Source of the DNA: Microcebus murinus
Taxonomy: Eukaryota; Chordata; Mammalia; Primates; Cheirogaleidae
NCBI RefSeq assembly: GCF_040939455.1
Contig: NC_134136.1
Span: 72,286,501 to 72,350,500, forward strand
Direction: 5' to 3'
Length of the DNA: 64,000 nucleotides
The translations under genes were made by a program, and so were the position numbers. The notes below the pieces were generated by a model, which was not told where the DNA came from, ran no database searches, and worked only from the letters and a program-made list of their open reading frames with translations. Each line of letters opens with the position of its first letter. The stretch's first letter is position 1. Of the stretch, positions 32,945-43,599 are shown in pieces.

Positions 32945-34230
32945 AAAATAATGGTTATTTTATTTTATTTTTTATTTTTATTTCAGGATATTATGAGGGT
33001 ACAAACATTTTGTCAGATTTTATCTCTTTGCCTCACCAAAGTGAGGATTAGAGGCATGCCCTTCCCCTCTACAATACTCACCGCGTCCATTGGTTATGAG
33101 TTTACTCCCCCAACCCCCCTAATCCCCGGAGAATATTACCACTGTGTGATCACTATAGTGTTGATCAGTTAGTGCCAATTTTATGGCAAATACATGTGGT
33201 GCCTATTCTTCTGATTTTGTGATACCTCACTTCGGATAATGGGCTCAAGTTCTAGCCAAGAAAATATAAGAGGTGCTAGATCACTGTTGTTTCTTATTAT
33301 TGAGTAGTAGTATTTCATTGTATACATATTACCAAATCTTAATAATCCACTCATGAATTACAAGCATTTGGGTTGTTTCCACATCCTTGCAAGAGTGAAT
33401 TGTGCTTCCATAAACATTTGGGTGCAGATTTTTTTATTATAGAATGTATTTTGCTCTTTTGGGTAGATGCCTAATAGTGCTATTGATGGATGGAATGGTA
33501 TTTCTATTTTTAGCTCTTTGAGGTATCTCCAAATTCTTTTCCAAAAAAGTTGCACTACTTTGCAGTCACACCAGCAGTTTAAGAGTTTTCCTGTCTCTCC
33601 ACATCCTCGCCAGCATTTGTTGTTTTGGGATTTTCTGATTGAGGCCAATCTCACTGGGGTTAGGTGATATGTAATTATGGTTTTGATTTGCATTTATCTA
33701 ATCATTATAGATGTTAGCATTTTATAGGTTTCCTGGCCATTATTCTGTCTTCTTTGGGAAAGTTTCTGTTAATTTCCTTTGCCCATTTATTGATGGGGTT
33801 GTTTGATTTTTTTCTTGTTGATTTTGTTAAGTTCTAGAAAGATTCTTGTTATCAGCCCTTTATTGGATGTTTAGAGAGCAAATATTTTCTCCCATTCTGT
33901 ATGCTCTCTATTCACTCTAATGATAGTTTCCTTGGCTGTGCAAAATCTTTTTTAATTTGATCAGATCCCATTTGCTTATTTTTGTTGCTGCCGTGATTGC
34001 TTTGGGGATCTTCTTCAAAAATTCTTTGCCTAGACCAATATCTGAAATGGTCTTCCCAACATCTTCTTCTGGAATTCTTAAGGTTTCATGCCTTAGGTTT
34101 AAGCCTGTTTCCATCTTGAATTAATTTTTATGAGAGGTGAGAGGTGAGGATCTAGTTTCAATCTTCTGCATGTAGCTATCCAGTTTTCCCAGCACCATTT
34201 ATTAAAAAGAGATTCTTTTCTCCAGTGTAT
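32945..34230 (-). mobile_element. L1, 5'-truncated, middle-aged subfamily
   Basis: It has a reversed A-rich tail (TTTTATTTTATTTTTTATTTTTATTTC, 32957-32984), a reversed 3' UTR (about 32985-33168) and ORF2 back to the LFNKWCW/SRWI region, where it is truncated at about 34230. The 3' UTR shares wording with the L1 at 13630-16365. The flanks show no convincing TSD. Confidence 0.9.
33169..34230 (-). pseudogene. L1 ORF2 C-terminal pseudogene
   Basis: One open piece (33358-33693) covers the cysteine motif (CWRGCGETGKLLNCWCDC, still CX3CX7 but with His replaced by Asn) and the IALLGIYPKEQNTFYNKKIC block. A second (33917-34114) covers [19 protein letters not shown]. Frameshifts separate them, and stops occur near the C-terminus. 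The ORF end is TAA at 33169-33171. Non-functional. Confidence 0.88.
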
Positions 34231-34234
34231 AAAT

Positions 34235-34600
34235 TGGGAATACATATTTCAAGTTATATAATATATTCTATCAGGATTTTGTTTTGGTAATCCATGAATT
34301 TATGTTATAATTTCCAGGTTATTGTCATATTTATCATCTTGTGTCCTCTTACCTAGGAACATGCTACATGTCTCCATATATTTCATGTGCTATTTTATGT
34401 CTGTTAGTAACATATTATAATTTTCTTTGTAAAGGTTTGCATGCTTATTTTTAAAACTAGTTTTAATGTTTCTGTTGGTATTCTTGAGTCTTAATAGTTT
34501 TACTTAAATCTTTATGATAACTATTGTATCCTCTGTTGAATAATATTCCTGAGGGAAAGGGGTAGCTTGTCTGATATCTATTCAATAATTGGGAAAATAT
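34235..34600 (-). mobile_element. Possible ancient L1/HAL1-like fragment, right part
   Basis: TTTCCAGGTTATTGTCATATTTATC and TAATTTTCTTTGTAAAGGTTTGCATGC look like the reversed RT-downstream part of an old L1 relative. See 32780-32940 for the proposed other half. Confidence 0.35.
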
Positions 34601-34649
34601 GATTAAGGAATTAATGAGATGTGGCTCATAAGACCTCATCTTTTATTGT

Positions 34650-35470
34650 ATAATCCAATATTGCTATATTAAAGACAGAAACAGGAGTTTGCAGGGGTTT
34701 GCCCTGAAGGAATGTGTGGACTCAATGGTTCACTTATTAGAGGCTGCTATCAAAGGAGAGCTCTCAAATCTCTGGTAGAGATGTTTTCCAGGAAGGCTTC
34801 CCGGTATCTCAAAATCTGTGAGCTTCCCTGTGTCTTGAAAGACAAGGCAAGGCAAATATGGCCTACAGGATGGGAGCCAGAGACAATGAGTGCACTTTGC
34901 CCAGAGAAGCACCCTGGTGGTTATAAACAACCTGTTTTATTAGAGATGGGCTTCCTGCTCTCTCCTGTCTGTCTACCTTTAAGTCCACCATAACTAATAA
35001 AAGAAATATTGAGTCACTATCTCTTTTGTTTTACCTCTGTTAATTGACAACTACCTCTTAGAACTTAGAAGCTAGCCCCTGAAAGACTTTGTACCTGTTT
35101 GTTCACCTAGATAAATTAGAAGCCCCTTTAGAGGACTTTTGACCCTAACCCACTACCTGTATCCCCTAGCAACTGCATTCCATGATATGCAAATATGTTA
35201 CCCTGACAACTGGTAATTGATGTCTGTGATTATAAAAACCTGTATGAATCTAACCATATTGCTGGTGTTTATGGAGATATGCCAGTCCCCTAGGAACTTC
35301 CCGCTGTGTTATATCTGATCTTTATGTATATATAAAACTATAAACTATACCTTAGTCTCTGTGTATTCTTTTATTTCCCTCTGTTGCCTATCAATTTCCT
35401 TATCCTCTGTGGTGAACCCTATCTTAGGACCTTGGCTCCGTGGGGACAAGCAGCTGATCTCCTCATTGGC
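34650..35470 (+). mobile_element. Candidate LTR-like region, unassigned
   Basis: This stretch is more GC-balanced than its surroundings and carries promoter-like words in LTR-like order: an octamer ATGCAAAT at 35188-35195, a TATA-like GATTATAAAAACC at 35229-35241, then about 190 bases later a T/GT-rich segment. I could not recognise the family, find TG...CA ends or find a TSD, and there is no retroviral coding sequence. It could equally be ordinary unique DNA. Confidence 0.3.
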
Positions 35471-35708
35471 CTGGCTCAAATAATACTACTCTTGCCCTGC
35501 ATTCAATAGTACTTTCTTTTTAGTTATCTCTATTTTTTCATTCAAAATATCATCTTTGTTATGCCTATGAAATGTTTTATGAGCTCCAGATTATTCTTTC
35601 TTCCTATTAAATTAATATAATATTTAATTCTTCTGATAATACACATTAGAAATCACATTCCTTATGGAAACATTTATTTTATAAGGAAATCTTTCTTACT
35701 GTTTTGAA

Positions 35709-35725
35709 GGTAAGCATATTTTTAT
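35709..35725 (+). repeat. Left TSD of full-length L1 element D
   Basis: GGTAAGCATATTTTTAT here matches GGTAAGTATATTTTTAT at 46083-46099 with one mismatch in 17. Confidence 0.9.
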
Positions 35726-38605
35726 TTTCTTTTTTGCTTTAATACTTTATTTTATTTCAGCATATTATGGGGGTATAAATCTTAAGGTTACATATAAAGT
35801 CCTTGCCCTCCTCACCCCTCAAGTCAGAGTTTCAAGTGTGACCATCCTGCAGACAGTGCACACCTCATTCATTATGTATGTGTATACCCATCACCTCCTC
35901 CCCCCTCCCCCCTGCCCAATACCCAATAATTGTAATTCCTATGTGCCCACTTAGGTGCTGATTAGTTAATACCAATTTGCCGGTGAGTATATGTGGTGCT
36001 TGTTTTTTCATTCTAGGAATACCTCACTTAGTAGTATGAGTTTCAGCTCTATCCAGGAAACTACAAGAGGTGCTATATCACCGTTGTTTCTTAGAGCTGA
36101 ATAGTACTCCATGGTATACATATACCACATTTTAATAATCCACTTATGTATTGATGGGTACATGAGTGGTTTCCACAGCATTGCAATTGTGAATTGTGCT
36201 GCTATAAACATTCGAGTGCAGATGCCTTTATGGTAGATTGTCCTTTGTCCTTTTGTGTAGATGCCCACTAGTGGGATTGCTGGATCAAATGGTAGATCTA
36301 CTTGTATTGCTTTAAAGTATCTCCATATTGCTTTCCACAGAGGTTGAACTAGTTTGCAGTCCCACCAGCATTGTAGGAGTGTTCCTATATCTCTGCATCC
36401 ATCCCAACATTTATTGTTTTGGGACTTTTTGATAAAGGCCATTCTCACTGGAGATAAGTGAAATCTCATTGTGGTTTTGATTTGCAATTCCCTGATGATT
36501 AGAGGTGTTGAGAATTTTTTCATGTGTTTGTTAGCCATTATTCTGTCTTTTTTTGAAAAGTTTCTGTTCATGTACTTTGTCCACTTTTTGATAGGGTTGT
36601 TTGATTTTTTTCTTGCTATTTCTGTGAGTTCTAAATAGATTCTAGTTATCAGCCCCTTATCAGATGTGTAAGATATGAAATTTTCTCCCATTCTGTAGGT
36701 TGTCTGTTTGCTGTTATGACTGTTTCTTGGCTGTGGAGAAGCTTTTTAGTTTGATCAGGTCCCAGTTATTTATTTTTGTTGGTGCTGTGATTGCTTTGGC
36801 GTCTTCTTCATGAATTCTTTGCTTAGGCAAATGTGTAGGAGAGTGTTTCCAACGTTTTCCTCTAGAATCCTAATAGTTTCATACCTTAGGTTTAAGTCAG
36901 TTACCCAACGTGAGTTGATTTTTGTGGAAGGTGAAATGTGTGGATCCTGCTTCAGCATTCTCCATGTGGCTACCCATTTTTCCCAGCACCATTTATTGAA
37001 TGAGGATTCTTTTCCCCAGTGAATGTTTGTCTGCTTTGTCAAAGATTAGATGGCTATATGAGGATGGTATTATATCAGGGTTCTCACTTCTGTCCCACCA
37101 GTCAATGTCCAAATTTTTGAGCCAATACCAAACTGATTTAACTACTACAGCTTTGTAGTATAGTTTGAAATATGGCATATTGATACCTCCCTTTTATTAT
37201 TGCCTAGAATTACCTCTGATATACAGGGTCTTCCCTTATTCCAAACGAAGTGTAAAATTATTTTTTCTATATTTGTGAAAAATGATGTTGGTATTTTAAA
37301 AGGAATTGCATTAAATATGTAGATCGCTTTGGGTATTATAGACATTTAGCAATGTTGAGTCTGCCCATCCCTGAACATGGTATGGATTTCCATCTGTTTA
37401 CGTCCTCTGCTATTTCATTCCTCAGTGTTTCATAGTTCTCCCTGTAGAGGTCTTTTACCTCCTTAGTTAAATATATTCCTAGGTACTTTATATTCTTTGT
37501 TGCTATTGTGAAGGGTATTGAGTGTTTGATTTTGTTCTCAATTTGACTGTTAGTGGCATATAAGAGTGCCTCTGATTTGTGTGTATTGATTTTGTATCCT
37601 GAGACTTTACCAAATTCATTTATCAATTCCATTAGTATCTTGGTTGATTCTTTGAGATTTTCTAAATATAATATCATATCATTAGCAAAGAGTGAGAGTT
37701 TGATCTTTTGCCCCCATTTGGATGTGTTTAATTCCACTTTCATGTCTGATTGCTATAGCCAAGAATTACAGGACTATGTTGAATAGAAGTGGAGATAGTG
37801 AGCAACCTTGCCTGGTTCCAGTTCTAAGTGGGAATGCTTTCCATTTTTTCCCATTCAGTATGATGTTGGCTGTGGGTCTGTCATCTATGGCTTGTATCAT
37901 TTTTAGGCATGCCCTTTCTATGCCTATTTTATTAAGTGTTATGGTCATAAAAGGGTGTTGAATTTTGTCAAATGCTTTTTCTGCATCTATTGAAAGGATC
38001 ATATGGTCTTTGTTTTTGCTTTTGTTTATGTATACAATTACATTTATAGATGCATATGTTCAACCATCCCTGCATCCCTGGGATGAAGCCCACTTGGTCG
38101 TGATGGATTATTTTCTTGATAAGCATCTGGATTTGGTTAGCTAGTTTTTTGTTGAGAATTTTTGCATCTATATCCATAAGTGATATTGGTCTGTAATTTT
38201 CTTTTTTTGTTGTTGCATCCTTTCATGTCTTTGGTATCAAAGTGACATTGGCTTCATAGAATGACTTGGATAGGTGTCCTTACTTCTCAATGTTGTGGAA
38301 TAATTTCTGAAGGATAGGCACCAGTTCTTCTTTATAGATGTGGTAAAATTTGGGTGTGAAACCATCTGGCCCAGGACTTTTCTTTTTAAAAAGATTTTTA
38401 ATTGCTGTTTCTATTTTGGCTCTTGATATTGGTCTGTTTAGAAATTCTATTTCTTACTGGTTGAGCCTAGGGAGGATGTGTCTCTCTAGGAATTTGTCCA
38501 TTTCTCCTCATATTCCAGTTTGTGCACGTAAATGTTTTTGTAGTATTTGTAGATTATATCTTGAATCTCGGTGGCATCAGTTGCAACATCTCCTTTTTTT
38601 TTTTT

Positions 38606-38619
38606 TCCTGATGGATCTT
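38606..38619 (+). repeat. Left TSD of nested L1 element A
   Basis: TCCTGATGGATCTT is repeated exactly at 42133-42146. It is part of ORF2 of element D, which continues in register on the far side. Confidence 0.95.
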
Positions 38620-38856
38620 TTTTTTTTTTTTAATTATTTTTTTTATTTTGGTATATTATGGGGGTACAGATTTTAAGGGTTCAATAAATGCCCATTTCCC
38701 CCCCTCCCCCCAAAAGTCTGAGTCTCCATCATGACCATCCCCCAGATGGTGCACATCTCACTCACTATGTATGTATATACCCGCCCCCCTCCCCCCTCCC
38801 ACCTGCCCAATACCCTATTACTGTAGCACCTATGTGTCCACTTAGGTGCTACTCAG

Positions 38857-39737
38857 TTAATACCAGTTTTCTGGAGAATATATCTGGTGCTTGTTTTTCC
38901 ATTCTTGGGATACTTCACTTAGTAGTACGGGTTCCAGCTCTAACCAGGAAAATATAAGGTGTGCTATATCACCATTGTTTCTTAGAGCTGAATAGTACTC
39001 CATGGTGTACATATACCACATTTTATTAATCCATTCTTGGATTGATGGGCACTTGGGCTGTTTCCACAGCCTTGCAATTATGAATTGTGCTGCTATAAAC
39101 ATTCGAGTGCAGGTGTCTTTTTTGTAGAGTGTCACTGCATCATTTGGGTAGATGCCCAGCAATGGGATTGCTGGATCAAATGATAGATTCACTTGTATCG
39201 CTTTAAGGTATCTCCATATTGCTTTCCACAGAGGTTGAACTAGTTTGCAGTCCCACCAGCAGTGTAGGAGTGTTCCTCTCTCTCCGCAACCACGCCAGCA
39301 TTTATTGTTTGGAGATTTTTTGATAAAGGCCATTCTCACTGGGGTTAAGTGATATCTCATTGTGGTTTTGATTTGCATTTCCCTGATGATTAGAGATGTT
39401 GAGCATTTCTTCATATGTTTGTTGGCCATTCTTCTGTCTTCTTTAGAAAAATTTCTGTTCAAGTCCTTTTCCCACTTTTTAATGGGGTTATTTGATTTTT
39501 TCTTCCTAATTTTCGTGAGTTCTAAGTATATTCTAGTTATCAGTCCCTTATCAGATGCATAGGATGCAAAAATTTTCTCCCATTCTGTAGGTTGTCTGTT
39601 TACTTTCATGACTATTTCTTTGGCTGTGCAGAAGCTTTGTAGTTTGATCATGTCCCATTTATTTATTTTTGTTGCTGCTATGATTGCCTTTGGGGACTTC
39701 TTCATAAACTCTTTGCCCAGGCCGATGTCTAGGAGAG
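38857..39737 (-). pseudogene. Element A ORF2 C-terminal part
   Basis: An uninterrupted frame runs from the inversion point (at the [15 protein letters not shown] block) to NWY and TAA at 38857-38859. It carries an intact cysteine motif ([18 protein letters not shown]). The upstream endonuclease and RT are not joined to it, so it cannot make ORF2p. The apparent extension of the frame past 39737 reads antisense 5' UTR and is meaningless. Confidence 0.9.
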
Positions 39738-40783
39738 TGGTGAGCCTGTAGCAGTCGTGGCACCAGGTTCCCAACTTCCTCCGGGCACCTCCGTGTGCAC
39801 GGACCCGAGCCGTGCGGCAGGCGCCATATTGCCTCCTCCTCCCCTCCGCCGACCCTACCCGCAGCTGCCCAGAGAGACAATACAGCCACCAGCCGGAGGC
39901 ACCTCCAGGGAACGGGACCTTCCCTTTTGGGACCCAGCCCGCCCTCCCAGGTGCTGCTGGCACCGTGTTCCCAGGAAAACGGTGCTGACTCAGAGGCTGA
40001 GAGACATAGACCCAGCTTGGGCTCCCTGTGGGTGAATTAGGACCGGAAATCCTCTCCCTGGTGGGAATACAGTTTGAACTCTGGGACCCAGAGGTCGGAC
40101 CTGCAGACCAGATCCCCTGCACCAAGGGCTAGCATTGCCCGAGGCACAGAAGGGTTATACGTGAACAGCCTACTGAGGGCTGTGTGCCTCCAGGGGCGGA
40201 TCCGTGTCCTAGAGGGCAACCCTCCTCCCAGGAGGAGGCCGTGCGCCCAACCCAGGTGGCGTTCCTGTGCAGGGAACCTCCCCGCCGGCACCACAGTCCG
40301 GGGAGGCCTGGTGGCTTGTGGTCTGGCCTGCTGGCAGAGGCCCAGGAGTAGCTGCAGAGTTGGGGAGGGTGGAAAGAAGCCAGGCCTGCTACAGACTGCG
40401 GGTCTCAGACAGCCCCACCCCCACACCCAGACTTTCTGGCTGAGCGGGACCATTCCAGCCCCGCCCTGACAGCTTTCCCTGGGAGCTGAGAACAGAACTT
40501 TGACCCCTGCTAACGGCCTGAGGGCAGGCTTATCCAACCCAGCTCCGCCCAGAACGAGAGCTGATAACAGGACTCAAAATCAACACCATAGCCTGTTCCT
40601 CCAAGCAAACGCCACCTACTGACAGGGACAGCATCTTGCACAGCCTTGCCACGGCATCCACTGACTCAATATACAGGGAGTGGTCCAATTTCACCCACAG
40701 GCACCACCTAACGCCTCAGAAACTAAACAAGGTGTGTGAATACCCAAACAATAACCTAAGGAAAGAAACAACAACTGATCGAC
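39738..40783 (+). promoter_or_regulatory. Element A 5' UTR (type I), missing its first ~340 bases
   Basis: GC-rich sequence that aligns with 50215-51289 of element B, so it is L1 5' UTR, which carries the internal promoter. The true 5' end, where the promoter core and YY1-like site lie in B, is absent. Relative to B it lacks about 40 bases (between GGGACCC and GCCCGCCCTCCC near 39930). A conserved antisense frame lies within it (see findings). Confidence 0.88.
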
Positions 40784-41788
40784 ATGGGAAGAAATCAGCG
40801 AAAGAACTCAGGAAATATGAAGAACCAAACGGAAAACACACCCCCAAGTAGGAGCACCAGCCCCCTAGAAACGGACACCGACCAAAATCAGGCAACCAAT
40901 ATGACAGAAAAGGAATTTCGTATGTGGATCATAAGAACACTCACCCAGCTGCAACAACAACTCAATAACCAACACCAAGAAAACACAAAAAACCTCCAAG
41001 AAATGGAACAAAGGTTCAACAAAGAGATTGACACAGTGAAGAAAACTTTAACCGAAGTCCTGGAGATGAAGAATCAACTCAGAGAACTACAAAATACTGT
41101 GGAAAGTCTCAAGAAGAGGGTAGATCAAGAAGAAGAAAGAATCTCAGAGCTTGAAGATAACACCTTCCAATTAAATAAATCAGTCACAGAAATACACCAG
41201 AGAAACAAGAGAAAAGACCAAAGCCTACAAGAGCTGTGGGATTATGTGAAAAAAACTAACGTGAGGGTCATAGGTTTAGCCGAAGGGGAGGAAGACAACA
41301 CTCAAGGGCTGGACAAGCTTTTTGAAGATATAATAGAGGAAAATTTCCCAGGCCTTGCTCAAAATCTTGATATACAAGTTCAAGAAGCCCAGAGGACCCC
41401 TGGGAGATTCAATGCAAACAGGAAGACGTCACGTCATGCAGTCATCAGACTGACCAAAGTATTAACTAAAGAGGCCCTTCTAAGAGCTGTAAGACAAAAG
41501 AAGCAAGTGACATACAAGGGAAAGCCAATTCGAATAACATCAGACTTCTCTAATGAGACTTTACAAGCAAGGAGAGACTGGGGCCCCATTCTCACTCTTT
41601 TGAAACAAAACAATGCCCAGCCTAGAATATTATTCCCTGCAAAACTAAGCTTCGTATATGAAGGAGAAATAAAAACATTCTCAGACAAGCAAAGGCTCAG
41701 AGAATTCACCAAGACAAGACCAGCCCTACAAGAAGTACTTAAAACAGCGTTATGCACGGAACATCATAATAATAATCCACGGATATAA
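40784..41788 (+). CDS. L1 ORF1p, intact 334-codon frame
   Basis: ORF1p is the L1 RNA-binding protein that packages L1 RNA with ORF2p in the cytoplasm. The frame opens at ATG 40784 (MGRNQRKNSGNMKN) and is uninterrupted. The N-terminus is short and Thr/Gln-rich; residues about 52-153 are a Lys/Glu/Gln/Leu-rich coiled coil. The RRM follows from about 158 (NVRVIGLAEGEED) to 250 (KGKPIRI) and the C-terminal domain from about 253 to 322 (NETLQARRDWGPIL, PALQEVLK). The conserved Trp of the RRDWGP block is kept. It lies in the inverted part of element A, next to a shortened 5' UTR, and is 41 bases upstream of an ORF2 that stops after 103 codons. Expression is therefore doubtful. Confidence 0.85.
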   Translation: MGRNQRKNSGNMKNQTENTPPSRSTSPLETDTDQNQATNMTEKEFRMWIIRTLTQLQQQLNNQHQENTKNLQEMEQRFNKEIDTVKKTLTEVLEMKNQLRELQNTVESLKKRVDQEEERISELEDNTFQLNKSVTEIHQRNKRKDQSLQELWDYVKKTNVRVIGLAEGEEDNTQGLDKLFEDIIEENFPGLAQNLDIQVQEAQRTPGRFNANRKTSRHAVIRLTKVLTKEALLRAVRQKKQVTYKGKPIRITSDFSNETLQARRDWGPILTLLKQNNAQPRILFPAKLSFVYEGEIKTFSDKQRLREFTKTRPALQEVLKTALCTEHHNNNPRI

Positions 41789-41829
41789 AAACAACCAAAA
41801 CCCAAAGATATTAAAGGCCAGATATTACA

Positions 41830-42132
41830 ATGGCTCAAGACAGAAATCATAGCAACAACATCCAACCCAACAGAATGATCAGTAATCTACCTTACCTATC
41901 AGTTCTCTCAATAAATGTGAATGGCTTAAACTCTCCACTCAAGAGACATAGGCTGGCTGAATGGATAAGAAAATACAGGCCAAGTATATGCTGTCTTCAG
42001 GAAACACATTTAACCTGCAAGGATGCACATAGACTAAAAATAAAAGGGTGGAGATCAATATTCCAAGCAAATAGAAGCGAAAAGAAGGCTGGTGTGACAG
42101 TTCTAATTTCAGACGATTTAGTTTTTAAACTA
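41830..42132 (+). pseudogene. Element A ORF2 N-terminal fragment (endonuclease start)
   Basis: It starts ATG at 41830 and encodes about 100 residues of the endonuclease domain, keeping SINVNGLN and the LQETH catalytic Glu motif. It ends where the L1 sequence stops at the TSD (after ISDDLVFK), so the rest of the domain is missing. Confidence 0.92.
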
Positions 42133-42146
42133 TCCTGATGGATCTT
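42133..42146 (+). repeat. Right TSD of nested L1 element A
   Basis: Exact copy of 38606-38619. Followed by ATTAGAGG, where element D's ORF2 resumes. Confidence 0.95.
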
Positions 42147-43057
42147 ATTAGAGGTTTTTCTTTTTTACTTTTCTATAGTCTATCCACAGACATGTCAATT
42201 TAGTTTATTTTTTTCAAAGAACCAACATTTTTTGTTTTATTAATCCTGTGTATAGTTTCCCTGTCGTCAATTCATTTAGTTCTGATATGATCTTGTTAAT
42301 TTCACTTCTTCTGCTGGGTTTGGGGTTGGTCTGTTCTTTTTGTTCCAGCTATTTGAGTTGATTAATTAGAATGTCTATTTGTGATCTTTCTTACTTTTGG
42401 ATATAGGCATTTATGGAAATAAACTTTCCTCTCAGAACTGCTTTAGCTGTGTCCCAGAGGATTTGATAACTTGTCTCTCCATTGTCATTAATTTCAAAGA
42501 ATTTTTTGATTTCCATCTTGATTTCCTCATTTATGAAGTAATTGTTTAGCAGAAGGTTATTTAATTTCCACATTTTTGTGTAGAAATGTGAATTTCTGTT
42601 AGGGTTGATTTCTACTTTTATTCTACTGTGATCTGTGAAGATACGTTGTATAATTTCTATTTTTAAAATTTTTTTGTGACTTGCTTTGTGTCCTAGGATA
42701 TGGCCAATCTTAGAGAATGTCCCATGGGCTTATGAGAAGAACCTATATTCAGTGGATTTTGGGTAGAGTGTCCTTTACATGTCAGTCAGGACCAATTCTT
42801 CTAGAGTTTTGTTTAAGTCCATTATTTCTATATTAATTTTATGTTTGAAAGATCTGTCCTGTGCAGTGTTGAAATCTCTGGCTATTATGGGGTTGCTGTT
42901 TATCAATTTGCTTAGATACAGTAAGGTTTGCTTTATGAATCTGGGTGCACCTAAGTTGGATTCATATATATTTAAAATTGTTATGTCTTCTTGTTGAACT
43001 GTACCCTTCACCAATATATAATGACCCTCTTTGTATTTCACTACTTTGGTTGGTTTA

Positions 43058-43242
43058 TTTCTTTATTTTTTTTTTCCATTTTCAGTTGGCCAATTAACTT
43101 TTTGTTTTTTTTTTTTTTATTTTTAGTAGAGACGGGGTCTCGCTCTTGCTCAGGCTGGTCTTGAACTCCTGAGCTCAAACGATCCACCTGCCTCGGTCTC
43201 CCAGAGAAATAGGATTACAGGCCTGAGCCACCGTGCCCGGCC
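43058..43242 (-). mobile_element. Alu left monomer plus linker (strepsirrhine type), nested in element D
   Basis: On the minus strand: GGCCGGGCACGGTGGCTCAG at the 5' end (43242), TGTAATCCTATTTCTCTGGG, CCAGCCTGAGCAAGAGCGAG, CCCCGTCTCTACTAAAAATA, a run of A's, the linker TTAATTGGCCAACTGAAAAT, and an A-rich tail. The right monomer is absent. The TSD TACTTTGGTTGGTTTA (43042-43057) and TACTTTAGTTGGTTTA (43243-43258) differs at one base and ends TTTA before AA. The linker is characteristic of strepsirrhine Alus. Confidence 0.93.
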
Positions 43243-43599
43243 TACTTTAGTTGGTTTAAAACAAGTTATCTGAAATCAGAACTGCCACTCCAGCCTTCTT
43301 TTGGCTTCCATTTGCTTGAAATATAGATTTCCACCCCTTTACTTTTAGTCTGTATCTATCCTTTCAGGTTACATGTGTTTCATGAAGACAGCAGATACTT
43401 GGCTGGTATCTTTTTTTTATCCATTTCATCAGCCTATGTCTCTTGAGTGTAGAGTTTAATCCGTTCACATTTATGGATAGAACTGATAGGTGTGGCAGAT
43501 GTCTGTTCATTCTGTTGGGTTGGACATTGTTTCTTTGTTTTCTATCTTGATCCATTGTGATATCTGGCCTTTAATCTTTAGCTTTTGAGTGTTTTTACA

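Larger units (their letters stand above)
38620..42132 (-). mobile_element. Element A: young L1 with large inverted 5' segment, nested in element D
   Basis: After a T run and AT-rich tail (38620-38645) comes the reversed 3' UTR (to 38856) and the ORF2 C-terminal part on the minus strand (38857-39737). At 39737/39738 the sequence switches to the plus strand and runs from the 5' UTR (39738-40783) through a complete ORF1 (40784-41788) into the ORF2 start (41830-42132). About half of ORF2 is missing between the two parts. A perfect 14-base TSD brackets it. This is a textbook twin-priming product with an unusually long inverted part (about 2.4 kb). Confidence 0.95.
35966..43555 (-). pseudogene. Element D ORF2 pseudogene (split by nested L1 and Alu)
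   Basis: ORF2 starts at 43555 (MDQDRKQRNN) with the endonuclease start (SINVNGLN, with the catalytic Glu altered in context to LHETH). It is cut by the Alu at 43058-43242, continues with the NIYESNLGAPRF block (42775-43041), and is cut again by element A between 38606 and 42146. It resumes with the RT domain (NIDAKILNK at 38150, [22 protein letters not shown], and a catalytic motif reading FANDMILYL at about 37670). It ends through the cysteine motif ([18 protein letters not shown], His replaced by Gln) to TAA at 35966-35968. Non-functional on many counts. Confidence 0.9.

Noticed and set aside
35200..35420. Possible first exon with TATA box of a host gene
   Set aside because: No open frame of note, no splice-donor context I could defend and no downstream exons. 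Kept only as an LTR-like candidate.
39659..40125. Apparent fusion of ORF2 C-terminus with an unrelated N-terminal sequence (422 codons, 38857-40125 minus)
   Set aside because: The extra N-terminal part is antisense L1 5' UTR joined at the inversion point of element A. It is an accident of twin priming with no start context.
40037..40537. Full 166-codon version of the antisense 5' UTR frame, and the 198-codon version at 50447-51043
   Set aside because: The first codon in each is TTG, not ATG. Only the shorter ATG-started forms are considered in the findings.
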